In this document: positions 55,266-63,340 of the stretch, piece by piece | Position numbering within the stretch: the stretch's first letter is position 1 | Layout of the letters: every line of letters begins with the position of its first letter | Assembly: GCF_027923465.1 (NCBI RefSeq) | Contig: NZ_BRLB01000004.1 | Coordinates: 186,001 to 250,000, forward strand | Direction: 5' to 3' | DNA length: 64,000 nt | DNA from: Vallitalea longa | Lineage (GTDB): Bacteria > Bacillota > Clostridia > Lachnospirales > Vallitaleaceae | Translations under genes and position numbers: made by a program | The notes under the pieces: generated by a model | The model's input: the letters and a program-made list of their open reading frames with translations, nothing else | What the model was told of the DNA's origin: nothing | Database searches by the model: none

Positions 55266-55670
55266 TTGATAGGACAAAGATTAAGAGAATTACGAGAAGA
55301 GAATGGATTGATACAAAAAGATATCGCAAAATTATTGAATATTACTACAAGTGCATATGGATATTATGAACAAGAAAAAAATGATATTGATACAAAAACT
55401 TTAATCTTTTTATCAGACTATTATAATGTCTCAACAGATTATATTTTAGGCAGAACAAATATTTCTAAACCTATAGAAGAATTTTTGAAAGAAAAACAGA
55501 TAGATGAAAAATTAAGAGATATTATTGAAGAAATAGATAAAAGTAATCAGGGTAAGTTTAATAACAAATCTGTTAATTCACATACTAAGAAATTCTTAAC
55601 AAAAATGCTTAGTGACGTATGTGAAGTGGCAGGGGATTTAAATGATATAAAAGCAGACGCATTAAAGTGA
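55266..55670 (+). CDS. Cro/C1-type (XRE) regulator with C-terminal extension
   Basis: A 134-residue regulator. The helix-turn-helix (1-60) reads RLRELREENGLIQKDIAKLL and NITTSAYGYYEQEKND, and the second half is a helical, Lys/Asp-rich tail (LKEKQIDEKLRDIIEEI). The frame begins at an ATG at 55248, but that has no ribosome site. The TTG at 55266 lies 10 bases after AAGGG and gives the standard start MIGQRLRELREE. The divergent partner at 54892 shares the operator region. The tail may bind a partner or sense a signal; the ligand is unknown. Confidence 0.85.
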   Translation: MIGQRLRELREENGLIQKDIAKLLNITTSAYGYYEQEKNDIDTKTLIFLSDYYNVSTDYILGRTNISKPIEEFLKEKQIDEKLRDIIEEIDKSNQGKFNNKSVNSHTKKFLTKMLSDVCEVAGDLNDIKADALK

Positions 55671-55716
55671 TAGAGGGGAACTTTAAGTTTAGGCATAATA
55701 GCATAAGCATAATATA

Positions 55717-56376
55717 TTACCCCTTATAGTAATAATGGTTTTGGTTTGCTAAACATTGGGTGGGGTTACTAACCCACCCATAATTCATTTCCTCATTAAT
55801 TTCACATGAAAATCCAGATAAAATTGCAACTGTCTCTTCTTCTGGCATGTAAATACCAGGAATAGCCATATCTTGCCAATAAGTAAATTCGGTTTCCTTA
55901 TCTTCAGCTTTTATAATACGTAATGTATAGACACCTACATTATCAGGATGGTCGGTATCTTCTGTATATTCCATTATGAATACAAGATAGTTTTCTTCGT
56001 CTGTTTCAACTTCGTAGAACGATTTTATATCTTTGATTTTTGCACCATAATTAATTTTCTTACTTACTATTCTACCTGCATAATTCTCATAAGAAATGAC
56101 TTCACCACTAAAAAAGTCAAAGATATACTTCATTTCAGTATCAAAATTTTCATCCTCTTCTAGAGCTTGTTTTGAAAAAATATCTTTTATACTTTCTTCA
56201 TCTTCACCTACTATGGCATCTAGTATTTTCTGCAAAGTACTGTTTGCTATTTCATCATCATTGCTTTCATTAAGTTCTTTAACTCTGCTACCTACCATGG
56301 AGCGAGAACTTATGGAGCATGAAGTGATTAGTACCACATTTAGGGTTATTATCAATATCAATAATATTTTTTTCAC
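55717..56376 (-). CDS. DUF5104 lipoprotein, possible immunity protein
   Basis: A 219-residue lipoprotein starting at GTG behind AAGGAGG. The lipobox is LITSC with the lipidated Cys at residue 20. The mature part contains the DUF5104-like stretch ILDAIVGEDEESIKDIFSK and YIFDFFSGEVISYENYAG, then a FIMEYTEDTDHPDNVGVY core. It follows the DUF4474 protein by 20 bases on the same strand, the usual position of a cognate immunity or chaperone protein. The C-terminal 35 residues look like a lineage-specific extension. The domain call is from memory, and the immunity role is inferred from order only. Confidence 0.7.
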   Translation of the reverse strand: MKKILLILIITLNVVLITSCSISSRSMVGSRVKELNESNDDEIANSTLQKILDAIVGEDEESIKDIFSKQALEEDENFDTEMKYIFDFFSGEVISYENYAGRIVSKKINYGAKIKDIKSFYEVETDEENYLVFIMEYTEDTDHPDNVGVYTLRIIKAEDKETEFTYWQDMAIPGIYMPEEETVAILSGFSCEINEEMNYGWVSNPTQCLANQNHYYYKG

Positions 56377-56396
56377 GTTTATCCTCCTTACTAAAA

Positions 56397-57965
56397 TTAA
56401 AAATTAAGAGTTGCACTTAAGTTTTCATAGTCAAAAACCCATCTTTTATCAATTCCATCATATTCTGCTGCGAAATCATAAAACATAGTTTCATTATCTT
56501 TAAAATTAATAGTATAAGTTGCTGTCAAATCACTGGCTTGAACACCTGGTTTATAGGGATTAAATCCTGTTATCCACCATACCTTTTCATAGGTATTAAC
56601 TTCGTCCTTACTAGGGTCATAGCTTATGATTGTCTCTCCCTTGTGTTTTAATGTTAATGTCATAGGCATCGCGAGATCTGTGTCAACTAACCAATGGCCA
56701 TCGTGTGGTGTTGTGATATTACCTAATATAGGAATATTTGATTCACGTGAATATATACCCAATTCTGCTCCTGCACCTAAGTTTAAGTAATCACCTTTCC
56801 ATGCCCAAAAGATATAGTCTCTACCTCCTGAACTAAATTCGAATTTAGTTTTTTTCATGCTAGTAGCAGAATCAAAGACTGCGTCATAAAAATCATTATA
56901 TCCAAAAAATCGCTGCCAGCAGTCAGGTAGTGTGTGATAAACTTTATTATTATCCATAAAAAATCCAAATATATTAAATATATTTATAATTGGTCTTTTA
57001 AATAATAGTACTAAGTATGGGTTCTGAGTTATAAATATATTGCGTGGATTTGCTATTAACCTTCTTGCAAGATCTCTTGTATCTTTGATATCAGATAAAT
57101 CAATTGAATCAAATGAATCAAATAAATCTAATAAATCGAATAAATCAAATCTATCTTCAATTGACCCTTCAGGCCCAACATCATAAGGTTCTTTTTCATT
57201 TGAATATAGATACGTAAAAGAGCTGTTCTGTAGGTGTGTGTGTAGATTGAGCCCGTCGTCCATAAAACTATTTTTTCTAATGAAAGCATTATCTATTAAT
57301 TCATCGATTCCAGTCATCCGTGAAGCTTGAAGGGTAGCTCTATCTAATTTTCCTGTTACTTCAAGGTTTATTCCTTTATTGTTAATATACTGTTGTATTT
57401 GTTTGATTCTATCTTGCTTATCATATTTTAACTTATTTTGCGATGTTACCAAATCATCTAATTTCATATAATTATTTTCTTTGTAGTTATTCTCGGTGTT
57501 TGAATAATTTCCATTATTTATACGAATCTTCTTCCTATCCAAGAAGCTTTTTACATGGTCTATTTTATTTGCTCTAAGTCCTGTAAACCACTCTTGTAAA
57601 ATATTGATATCATTTATGTTTGTTATATTGGATTGGGTTATATTTGTATAATAATCATGTGACTTAGTGTCTGTATCAATTAACTGGTTGAAAAGAATAT
57701 TGATTTGCTGTTCACCATTACTATATTCAGATATAGCTTTATCAATAATTTGACTAGTATTATATAATCGTTCAAGTAGATTTTCTAAGTTTTTTATCAA
57801 ATCATTAAATTGTTCATGTATATTGTTTCTTAACTTGATATCACTGTCAATATACTTATTGATCTCTTTGAATTCATCAAATATATAGTCTATATTTCCA
57901 GTTATTCTTTTTATGTCATTTTCTTTATCATATAACTGAGTCAAATTATATTTTGTGTACCCCAT
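56397..57965 (-). CDS. WXG/LXG-like protein with C-terminal DUF4474 domain, candidate secreted effector
   Basis: A 522-residue protein without signal peptide. The N-terminal 110 residues form a long helical hairpin (EFKEINKYID, LENLLERLYNTSQIIDKAI) like WXG100/LXG modules used by type VII secretion. A peptidoglycan-binding-like helix set follows (about 185-215, RIKQIQQYINNKGINLEVTG). A low-complexity Asp/Phe/Leu stretch comes next (about 271-290). The C-terminal DUF4474 domain (about 335-520) has YHTLPDCWQRFFGYNDFYD, WAWKGDYLNLGAGAELGIY and KVWWITGFNP. This N-terminal sorting/C-terminal variable plan is that of polymorphic toxins. DUF4474 has no known activity. No ESX machinery is in the window. 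Confidence 0.75.
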   Translation of the reverse strand: MGYTKYNLTQLYDKENDIKRITGNIDYIFDEFKEINKYIDSDIKLRNNIHEQFNDLIKNLENLLERLYNTSQIIDKAISEYSNGEQQINILFNQLIDTDTKSHDYYTNITQSNITNINDINILQEWFTGLRANKIDHVKSFLDRKKIRINNGNYSNTENNYKENNYMKLDDLVTSQNKLKYDKQDRIKQIQQYINNKGINLEVTGKLDRATLQASRMTGIDELIDNAFIRKNSFMDDGLNLHTHLQNSSFTYLYSNEKEPYDVGPEGSIEDRFDLFDLLDLFDSFDSIDLSDIKDTRDLARRLIANPRNIFITQNPYLVLLFKRPIINIFNIFGFFMDNNKVYHTLPDCWQRFFGYNDFYDAVFDSATSMKKTKFEFSSGGRDYIFWAWKGDYLNLGAGAELGIYSRESNIPILGNITTPHDGHWLVDTDLAMPMTLTLKHKGETIISYDPSKDEVNTYEKVWWITGFNPYKPGVQASDLTATYTINFKDNETMFYDFAAEYDGIDKRWVFDYENLSATLNF

Positions 57966-58137
57966 AATAATATTCCCTCCTCAAATTTTATTTTTATAAC
58001 TATATCATCATTTGTGATATAATTTCAATAAATCCTGACGAACGACATTATTTATGGGATAAAATGCATTTAATTATAACATAAATAGGGTTATGTATTT
58101 GATTAGTTAAATTAAAGGTTGGAAAAAAATTAGTATT

Positions 58138-58335
58138 CTATTTTAATAAAACACTAATATTACTAAAAATCATATATCCTGAAATCGATACTCCTAGTAT
58201 TCTAATTATCATATACAATTCTTTATTGTTTTCTTTTTTGAATACTCTTAATAAATCTTGAGGTTTTGTAACAGTGTAAATTGCAACAAAACTAAATATT
58301 ATAATTTGAACTATACAATATATTTTTCCACCCAT
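58138..58335 (-). CDS. Small two-helix membrane protein
   Basis: A 65-residue protein with two membrane helices (about 4-24 and 43-63, RILGVSISGYMIFSNI). A short cytoplasmic basic loop lies between them (KPQDLLRVFKKENNKE). It has an AGGAGA ribosome site. It is part of the minus-strand cassette, 172 bases from each neighbour. It vaguely resembles small DUF6199-like membrane proteins, but that is uncertain. It may be an immunity or accessory protein for the cassette. Confidence 0.6.
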   Translation of the reverse strand: MGGKIYCIVQIIIFSFVAIYTVTKPQDLLRVFKKENNKELYMIIRILGVSISGYMIFSNISVLLK

Positions 58336-58507
58336 TTATAAATTCTCCTATTCTATATTTTGTATTTTTTCAACATATTATAATATTTTACCATATATAG
58401 TTATATTCAACAATAATAAATCAAGACATGTTCTACAAATGTATGGATGAATTTATTGCATTTAGCTATTGTGTTACCGCAGTGAAATTAAATATTTGGG
58501 TAATACA

Positions 58508-58939
58508 TTATTGATCAATTACTATGAAGACTCTGCTGATTCTCATGTTAAATGGTGTGCTCACAAAACAAACTTCATAAGCTATACTATTTTTATTACC
58601 ATTTTCATTAGTAACTGTATCATATTTGAAATCAAATTCATTCCCTTGAATAGAAGAATCCTTTGTTTCCTGAAAATGGCTATTAAACAGAAATTGAGCT
58701 TTATCCCAAGAATCTATGGAATTGAATTCATTTTCTGTGATATGATTTTTCATATCTTCTGATAGATCATTATAATTTATAATTTTATTACTATTAAATA
58801 TATTTCTTGAAAAGCCATTAATAACTCTATCTCTTGTTTTTTCCCTATTGTTATTAGTTACTACTTTTACTAAGCATAGAAGTGAAATAACAACAATGAT
58901 GAGTAGTATGATTTTTGAACTATAACTATATTTTTTCAA
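58508..58939 (-). CDS. Membrane-anchored hypothetical protein
   Basis: A 143-residue protein with an uncleaved or signal-type N-terminal helix (about 8-26, KIILLIIVVISLLCLV) and an external domain with FSRNIFNSNKIINYNDLSED and KAQFLFNSHFQETKDSSI. The start codon is TTG behind AAGGTGG. No family recognised. It shares the single-N-terminal-anchor plan and similar size with the genes at 59037 and 52661, so these may be a loose family of cassette-associated envelope proteins. Confidence 0.65.
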   Translation of the reverse strand: MKKYSYSSKIILLIIVVISLLCLVKVVTNNNREKTRDRVINGFSRNIFNSNKIINYNDLSEDMKNHITENEFNSIDSWDKAQFLFNSHFQETKDSSIQGNEFDFKYDTVTNENGNKNSIAYEVCFVSTPFNMRISRVFIVIDQ

Positions 58940-59036
58940 ATATATCCCACCTTACTTGGTTTTAGATAATAAGCAGTAAAATTATTCATGTATAGGTCTA
59001 TGTATTTTATTATAAATCAATAAATGAATCGTGTAA

Positions 59037-59474
59037 TTAATTGTTATCTATCTTACTTATAGTGTATTCTTTTATTCTATTATACAAATGTATACTAAAC
59101 CTATATCCACCGCCATACAATATATTGGTTGTATGCTCTTTATTACTTGCTACACAAAAACCTATATCCTCGTTGTCAAACGAAGTGAAACTTAGTAAAT
59201 ATATATTATTTATCACTATATGGAATTCAGGAGCCAAGTCACCTTTTGGTTTGTCAGCTTTCTTCCAATCTCTTATATCACATACTTCTAGTAGATTTTC
59301 AATGAAAAGAGGATCATTACTTGTGTATGTGTATTGACCATACTCAATTATTATAGAATCAATCTGTTTAGGTAAATATAATGGTCTAGTTTTATACCAT
59401 AAGTATGTACTAGTGCATAAAACAAGTATTAAGATTATAATCCCTATTATGAAATGCTTTTTTATTTTATTCAT
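59037..59474 (-). CDS. Membrane-anchored hypothetical protein
   Basis: A 145-residue protein with an N-terminal membrane helix (about 8-26) and an external beta-rich domain (QIDSIIIEYGQYTYTSNDP, FHIVINNIYLLSFTSFDN). It overlaps the caspase-like protease gene by 8 bases, so the two are translationally coupled. It may be an inhibitor or partner of that protease. The family is unrecognised. Confidence 0.7.
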   Translation of the reverse strand: MNKIKKHFIIGIIILILVLCTSTYLWYKTRPLYLPKQIDSIIIEYGQYTYTSNDPLFIENLLEVCDIRDWKKADKPKGDLAPEFHIVINNIYLLSFTSFDNEDIGFCVASNKEHTTNILYGGGYRFSIHLYNRIKEYTISKIDNN

Positions 59475-60801
59475 TCACTTCAATCCTTTGAGTTTCAGTA
59501 AATTCCATACCATTAGAATCTGGATATGAAAAGACTTTATCAATAACATAATAGAGCTTATTATCAGAATAATCGTAATAGAACTCATTGGTTTCTTCAA
59601 TGACTTTAGCATCAACGTATTGTTCGTTGATTTTATTACTTAGGTCTATTACGTCGACTTTCTTTAGAAATTGATCTCTTTTTGCTATAATATCCTCTTC
59701 ATTAATCTTTACTTTATGTTGGGATTCTAATGTGTTGGAAGAATATTGTAATATATTATTATTCACTATAAGGGCTGTTTGGTCAGAGGTTTTTATATCA
59801 TCTATATAGTAGGTTATTTTGATTAAACCGTTACCTGTTCCATTTTGGTATTCGTTACAAATTAATTTGTATTTTTCTATATCTGAATCAGCAATTATAC
59901 CTAAAGTATTCAATATGTTTTTTTTATTTAGCTGAACGTTTTCTTGATTTAAATTGAATTTTCCTTTTCTTGATTTAAAATTACTAGTATCATAATTAAT
60001 AGTATTGAATTGAGTTTTTTTGGATTCAATTATCGTATCATCTAATTCATTTATACCGTCTTCATTTAATTTTTCTGGAGTTATTTTCAAAATAAGATTT
60101 TCGTCACCGTAAATGACTATATCAGTTCCCAAATCTGATTCAGGAGAAGCTATTGATGCTAGGTTCACAGCTTCTTTTACAGTGGAGCCGTTATAAAGAG
60201 CGTCATGAAAAGATTGTAACCAATTCGGCCCTCCCATATTTCTTGAATGTATCGCTCCAGTGAATCCTATTGCTGTAGTTGCGCCTGCCTCTATAGCTGC
60301 TGTACATAAGTTATCAGAAGTGGTTGCTGTTTTACATCCAACAAATGAAATTAATTTTGTTTTACTTAAATCTCTTTCTTCCAATCCAGCAAAAGTATAT
60401 TCGCTACTTGATGATTTGAAATCTTTACCTTTGTATATACCACATTTATACTTATCATCATCTATAGTATCTCCTAATATGATGCGGTCGTAAGACGCAT
60501 GCCCATTAATAAAGATAATCGAACTACCTAGTCTATTATCACCAGTTGGATTGTCTCCGCTAATATATGTATAAGTTGGATTGTACGATTTATGTGATAC
60601 ATATCCCATTTTTTCGTATGTAGTGCTGGCGTAATCAACATTCATTGTAAAATCGCCTTCGTAATCTTTATTGGTCCACCACAGATCTTTTCCGAAATCA
60701 TGTCCTAATGAGTATGCATATTCAGTTTCCGCATATACGTGTAATTGTAAAGCTAAAATACTTAGCATAAAAACTATTATTAACCTAAAATATTTTTTCA
60801 T
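59467..60801 (-). CDS. Secreted caspase-like (clan CD, CHAT/C25-type) protease
   Basis: A 444-residue exported protein with a signal peptide at residues 1-25 (ending HVYA). The N-terminal 250 residues show a caspase-fold dyad. The His is H101 in SSIIFINGHASYDRI. The Cys is C156 in KLISFVGCKTATTS, each at the end of a hydrophobic strand, followed by the AGATTAIGFTG strand typical of CHAT/C25 proteases. The C-terminal 190 residues have no recognised domain and could be a substrate-binding or inhibitory part. It is first in the minus-strand cassette and coupled to a membrane-anchored partner. The assignment rests on the motif pattern, without an alignment. Confidence 0.7.
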   Translation of the reverse strand: MKKYFRLIIVFMLSILALQLHVYAETEYAYSLGHDFGKDLWWTNKDYEGDFTMNVDYASTTYEKMGYVSHKSYNPTYTYISGDNPTGDNRLGSSIIFINGHASYDRIILGDTIDDDKYKCGIYKGKDFKSSSSEYTFAGLEERDLSKTKLISFVGCKTATTSDNLCTAAIEAGATTAIGFTGAIHSRNMGGPNWLQSFHDALYNGSTVKEAVNLASIASPESDLGTDIVIYGDENLILKITPEKLNEDGINELDDTIIESKKTQFNTINYDTSNFKSRKGKFNLNQENVQLNKKNILNTLGIIADSDIEKYKLICNEYQNGTGNGLIKITYYIDDIKTSDQTALIVNNNILQYSSNTLESQHKVKINEEDIIAKRDQFLKKVDVIDLSNKINEQYVDAKVIEETNEFYYDYSDNKLYYVIDKVFSYPDSNGMEFTETQRIEVNE

Positions 60802-61020
60802 TTTCCGATCTCCTCATCTTATTAATTAATTTCAGGTTCTATGAGTAGCTAATGTAATACAAAATTTAATGCTGTACTAACTTTCTTATTGTTTTGTTTG
60901 AAAAAAATAATCTGTTATTACATTATAATATTATCAGATATATCTGCATATTGCAAAATGCATTATTGCTTATTTAGATTGCAACCATATATAAAGATGA
61001 TTAAATACTTAAATAATATA

Positions 61021-61049
61021 TTGACTTTTTTGCTAGTAGCTACTATAAT
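61021..61049 (+). promoter_or_regulatory. Predicted promoter of azlCD
   Basis: TTGACT (61021-61026) and TATAAT (61044-61049) are 17 bases apart, and the start codon follows about 75 bases later. Repeated TAGTTA boxes overlap and follow it. Confidence 0.7.
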
Positions 61050-61086
61050 AGTTACCAATATAGTAGTTATTTTAGTAGTTACTATA
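61034..61086 (+). promoter_or_regulatory. Array of TAGTTA boxes overlapping the azlC promoter
   Basis: Four half-sites occur at 61037 (TAGCTA), 61049, 61064 and 61076 (TAGTTA), in steps of 12, 15 and 12 bases. The outer copies lie in TAGTAG(C/T)TACTATA, repeated at 61034-61047 and 61073-61086. The position on and after the -10 box suggests a repressor operator. Confidence 0.55.
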
Positions 61087-61123
61087 TAATTTTACTAATA
61101 AACAATGAAGTCAGGTGGTATAG

Positions 61124-61837
61124 ATGAAAGATGACGGTATAAAAAAATATGGTTTAAGAGAAGGTATTGCAGATGCTTTTCCTATTGTAATAGGATTTGT
61201 TCCTATAGCAATGACCTTTGGAATATTGGCTAAGACAGGAGAAATTACTTTAGTGGAAAGTATTTTGTTTTCAGCTCTTGTATTTGCTGGTGCTAGTCAA
61301 TTCATTGCTCTTAATCTTTTGATTGTTGGAGCAGGTATGGGAGAAATTATTATTACTACATTGCTTGTCAACCTTAGGCATATGTTGATGAGTGCTTCTA
61401 TTGCAACTAAGTTAACTAAGGAAATTAAAAAATATAGTCCGTTGATTGCTTTTGGTATAACAGATGAAACATTTTCGGTTGCTTCATTCAAGGAGGGAAC
61501 ATTGACCAAAGGTTATATGTTATCACTAGAGTTCATTTCATATCTATCGTGGGTAGGGGGTACTGCTCTAGGTTATATACTGGGTGGAGTCTTACCCGAT
61601 ATTGTTAAAGCAAGTATGGGAATAGCTTTATATGCAATGTTTGTAGCTATTCTGATACCAGAAGTGAAAAAATCTATGAGGGCATTGTTGTTAGCATGTG
61701 TGTCAGGTTGTGCTAATGCCATATGTAAATATATATTTAATTTGCCTGATGGATGGAGTATAGTTATAGCGATTGTCATGATATCATTTCTGGGAGTGTT
61801 ATTATTTGGTGAGAAGGAAGGTAAAGTATATGAATAA
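61124..61837 (+). CDS. azlC: AzlC-family branched-chain amino acid exporter, large subunit
   Basis: A 237-residue membrane protein with about eight helices and the AzlC motifs FPIVIGFVPIAMTFGILAKT, ALVFAGASQFIALNLL, VNLRHMLMSASIA and FGITDETFSVA. With AzlD it exports branched-chain amino acids or related compounds, protecting against toxic analogues. The gene is transcribed behind a strong promoter and overlaps azlD by 8 bases. In Bacillus subtilis azlCD is controlled by the Lrp-like AzlB; here a TrmB-type gene follows instead. Confidence 0.93.
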   Translation: MKDDGIKKYGLREGIADAFPIVIGFVPIAMTFGILAKTGEITLVESILFSALVFAGASQFIALNLLIVGAGMGEIIITTLLVNLRHMLMSASIATKLTKEIKKYSPLIAFGITDETFSVASFKEGTLTKGYMLSLEFISYLSWVGGTALGYILGGVLPDIVKASMGIALYAMFVAILIPEVKKSMRALLLACVSGCANAICKYIFNLPDGWSIVIAIVMISFLGVLLFGEKEGKVYE

Positions 61838-62150
61838 TATTATATTGCTAATCATTGGAATGATGCTTGTAACTTACATACCTAGGCTATTACCTTTTGT
61901 AATGGTTACAGGAAAGAAATTGCCAGATAACATTAATAAATTTTTAGAGTTCGTACCATATACGGCTCTTGGTGCGTTGATTATTCCAGGTGTGTTTTCC
62001 GCAACTCCAGAAATGCCACAAGCATCGTTGATAGGTATAGTATTCTGTTTCTTTTTTGCTTGGTATAAGGGTGGAATCATAATACCTGTTCTTGGTTCGG
62101 TAATTGTTACATTGATAACTCTTATAATCAATAATAGCTTTGTTTTTTAA
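61830..62150 (+). CDS. azlD: AzlD-family branched-chain amino acid exporter, small subunit
   Basis: A 106-residue membrane protein with four helices: LLIIGMMLVTYIPRLLPFVM, then FVPYTALGALIIPGVF and two helices to the end. This is the AzlD partner of AzlC. The frame is open back to a TTG at 61806, but the ATG at 61830 lies a good distance after AAGGAAGG inside azlC and gives the normal family length. Confidence 0.92.
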   Translation: MNNIILLIIGMMLVTYIPRLLPFVMVTGKKLPDNINKFLEFVPYTALGALIIPGVFSATPEMPQASLIGIVFCFFFAWYKGGIIIPVLGSVIVTLITLIINNSFVF

Positions 62151-62319
62151 TAATATTATGAGATAATATAGAGGTATTATTTAGTTGGAATAATAATTGA
62201 TTCAACTTTTCCACCTTTAATTTATCTAGGCAAATAAAGGTTTATAAGTATGTCTTGCCTGTATAGAATATTGTAGTGGAAAAGCTGAGTAATAATATAT
62301 AATTTTGAAGGTGGTTTTT

Positions 62320-63153
62320 ATGAACAATAATATATCAGTTATAGAAGATATGAAAAAATTGGGGTTAAGCGAATATGAAGTCAAGGCCTATCTTAGTTTA
62401 TTAGATGAATATCCTGTGAATGGTTATGTACTAAGTAAGAATTCAGGGGTTCCAAGGTCAAGGATATATGAGGTGCTGGATAATCTTAAAAATAAGCAGA
62501 TAGTTTTTGAACAAACAGACAATAATACAACTAAGTACTATCCTCTTGAACCTAAGTTGTTAATTGGAAAATTGAAGAACAATTTTGAAAGTATATTCAA
62601 CAATGTTAATGAATATACAGAAAAAGTTTATTATGAGCATCAAGTAGATAATAAGTTGAGTGTCATCAAAGGAAGAGATGAAATTATTGATTTTGTCAAG
62701 ATATTGATATCTCAAGCAAATAAAAGAATTGCTGTTTCCATATGGGAGGAAGAGATAAATGATATCAGAGATTCTCTTAATGATGCTATTAGAAGGGGAG
62801 TTGTTGTAAAAGGAATTTATTTCGGTAAAAACAATACTTTCAAAGATGTTGTTTCTCATAGAAGAATAGAAAGATATCTATCAGAAAAAAGCGAGAGATA
62901 TATGAGTGTAATTATTGATGGTGACCAAGTTGTTTCAGGTATTATTTCTAGAGGAAAGGAAAGCCAGGTTACATGGACTAAGGATGCAGGTTTTGTTGAT
63001 ATGAGTGAGGATTATATAGCTCATGACCTTATGGTTAATCTCTATTCTAAAAAATTGGACCCTCACATGAGAGAGGAATTCGAAGAGTATTCAGATAAAG
63101 TGAGGAAAGATTATTATGGATTCAGTGAAGAGGAATTCAAAAACTTTAAATAA
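62320..63153 (+). CDS. TrmB-family transcriptional regulator
   Basis: A 277-residue regulator. The N-terminal winged helix-turn-helix (about 8-75) has KKLGLSEYEVKAYLSLL and SGVPRSRIYEVLDNL, and the C-terminal phospholipase-D-like regulatory domain spans about 105-250 (VIKGRDEIIDFVKIL, KRIAVSIWEEEI). TrmB proteins sense sugars or metabolites. The frame opens with TTG at 62305, but the ATG at 62320 is 7 bases after AAGGTGG. It follows azlCD by 170 bases, so it may control that exporter, although this is not shown. Confidence 0.9.
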   Translation: MNNNISVIEDMKKLGLSEYEVKAYLSLLDEYPVNGYVLSKNSGVPRSRIYEVLDNLKNKQIVFEQTDNNTTKYYPLEPKLLIGKLKNNFESIFNNVNEYTEKVYYEHQVDNKLSVIKGRDEIIDFVKILISQANKRIAVSIWEEEINDIRDSLNDAIRRGVVVKGIYFGKNNTFKDVVSHRRIERYLSEKSERYMSVIIDGDQVVSGIISRGKESQVTWTKDAGFVDMSEDYIAHDLMVNLYSKKLDPHMREEFEEYSDKVRKDYYGFSEEEFKNFK

Positions 63154-63249
63154 GTGGGATTGATACTAGGATTATAGATTGGTGAAGAATAATTAATTTA
63201 TATATTATTAATGTAGATAAAATAATCTATAAAATGTTTTAGTTTGTTT

Positions 63250-63278
63250 TTGCAAAAAATCATTAACTACTTTATAAT
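63250..63278 (+). promoter_or_regulatory. Predicted promoter of the patatin gene
   Basis: TTGCAA (63250-63255) and TATAAT (63273-63278) are 17 bases apart, about 63 bases before the start codon. Confidence 0.65.
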
Positions 63279-63340
63279 ATTTATTAAGTTACCAAGAAAA
63301 CAAAATAACATTTAATATAAAATAAGGCGGTGCATTATTG

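Larger units (their letters stand above)
60802..61123. other. Divergent intergenic stretch between the protease and azlC
   Basis: About 320 bases. They hold the azlC promoter and its repeated boxes (61021-61086) on the plus side, and on the minus side the leader of the protease cassette without a clear promoter. No credible reading frame was seen. Confidence 0.55.

Noticed and set aside
60889-61089. 66-codon plus-strand frame before azlC
   Set aside because: It has no ribosome site, overlaps the azlC promoter and operator boxes, and its protein is a low-complexity Ile/Val run caused by the AT-rich repeats.
62213-62241. ACCTTTAATTT / AAATAAAGGT hairpin after azlD as terminator
   Set aside because: The stem needs a bulge and has no proper T-run, so I did not list it as a terminator.
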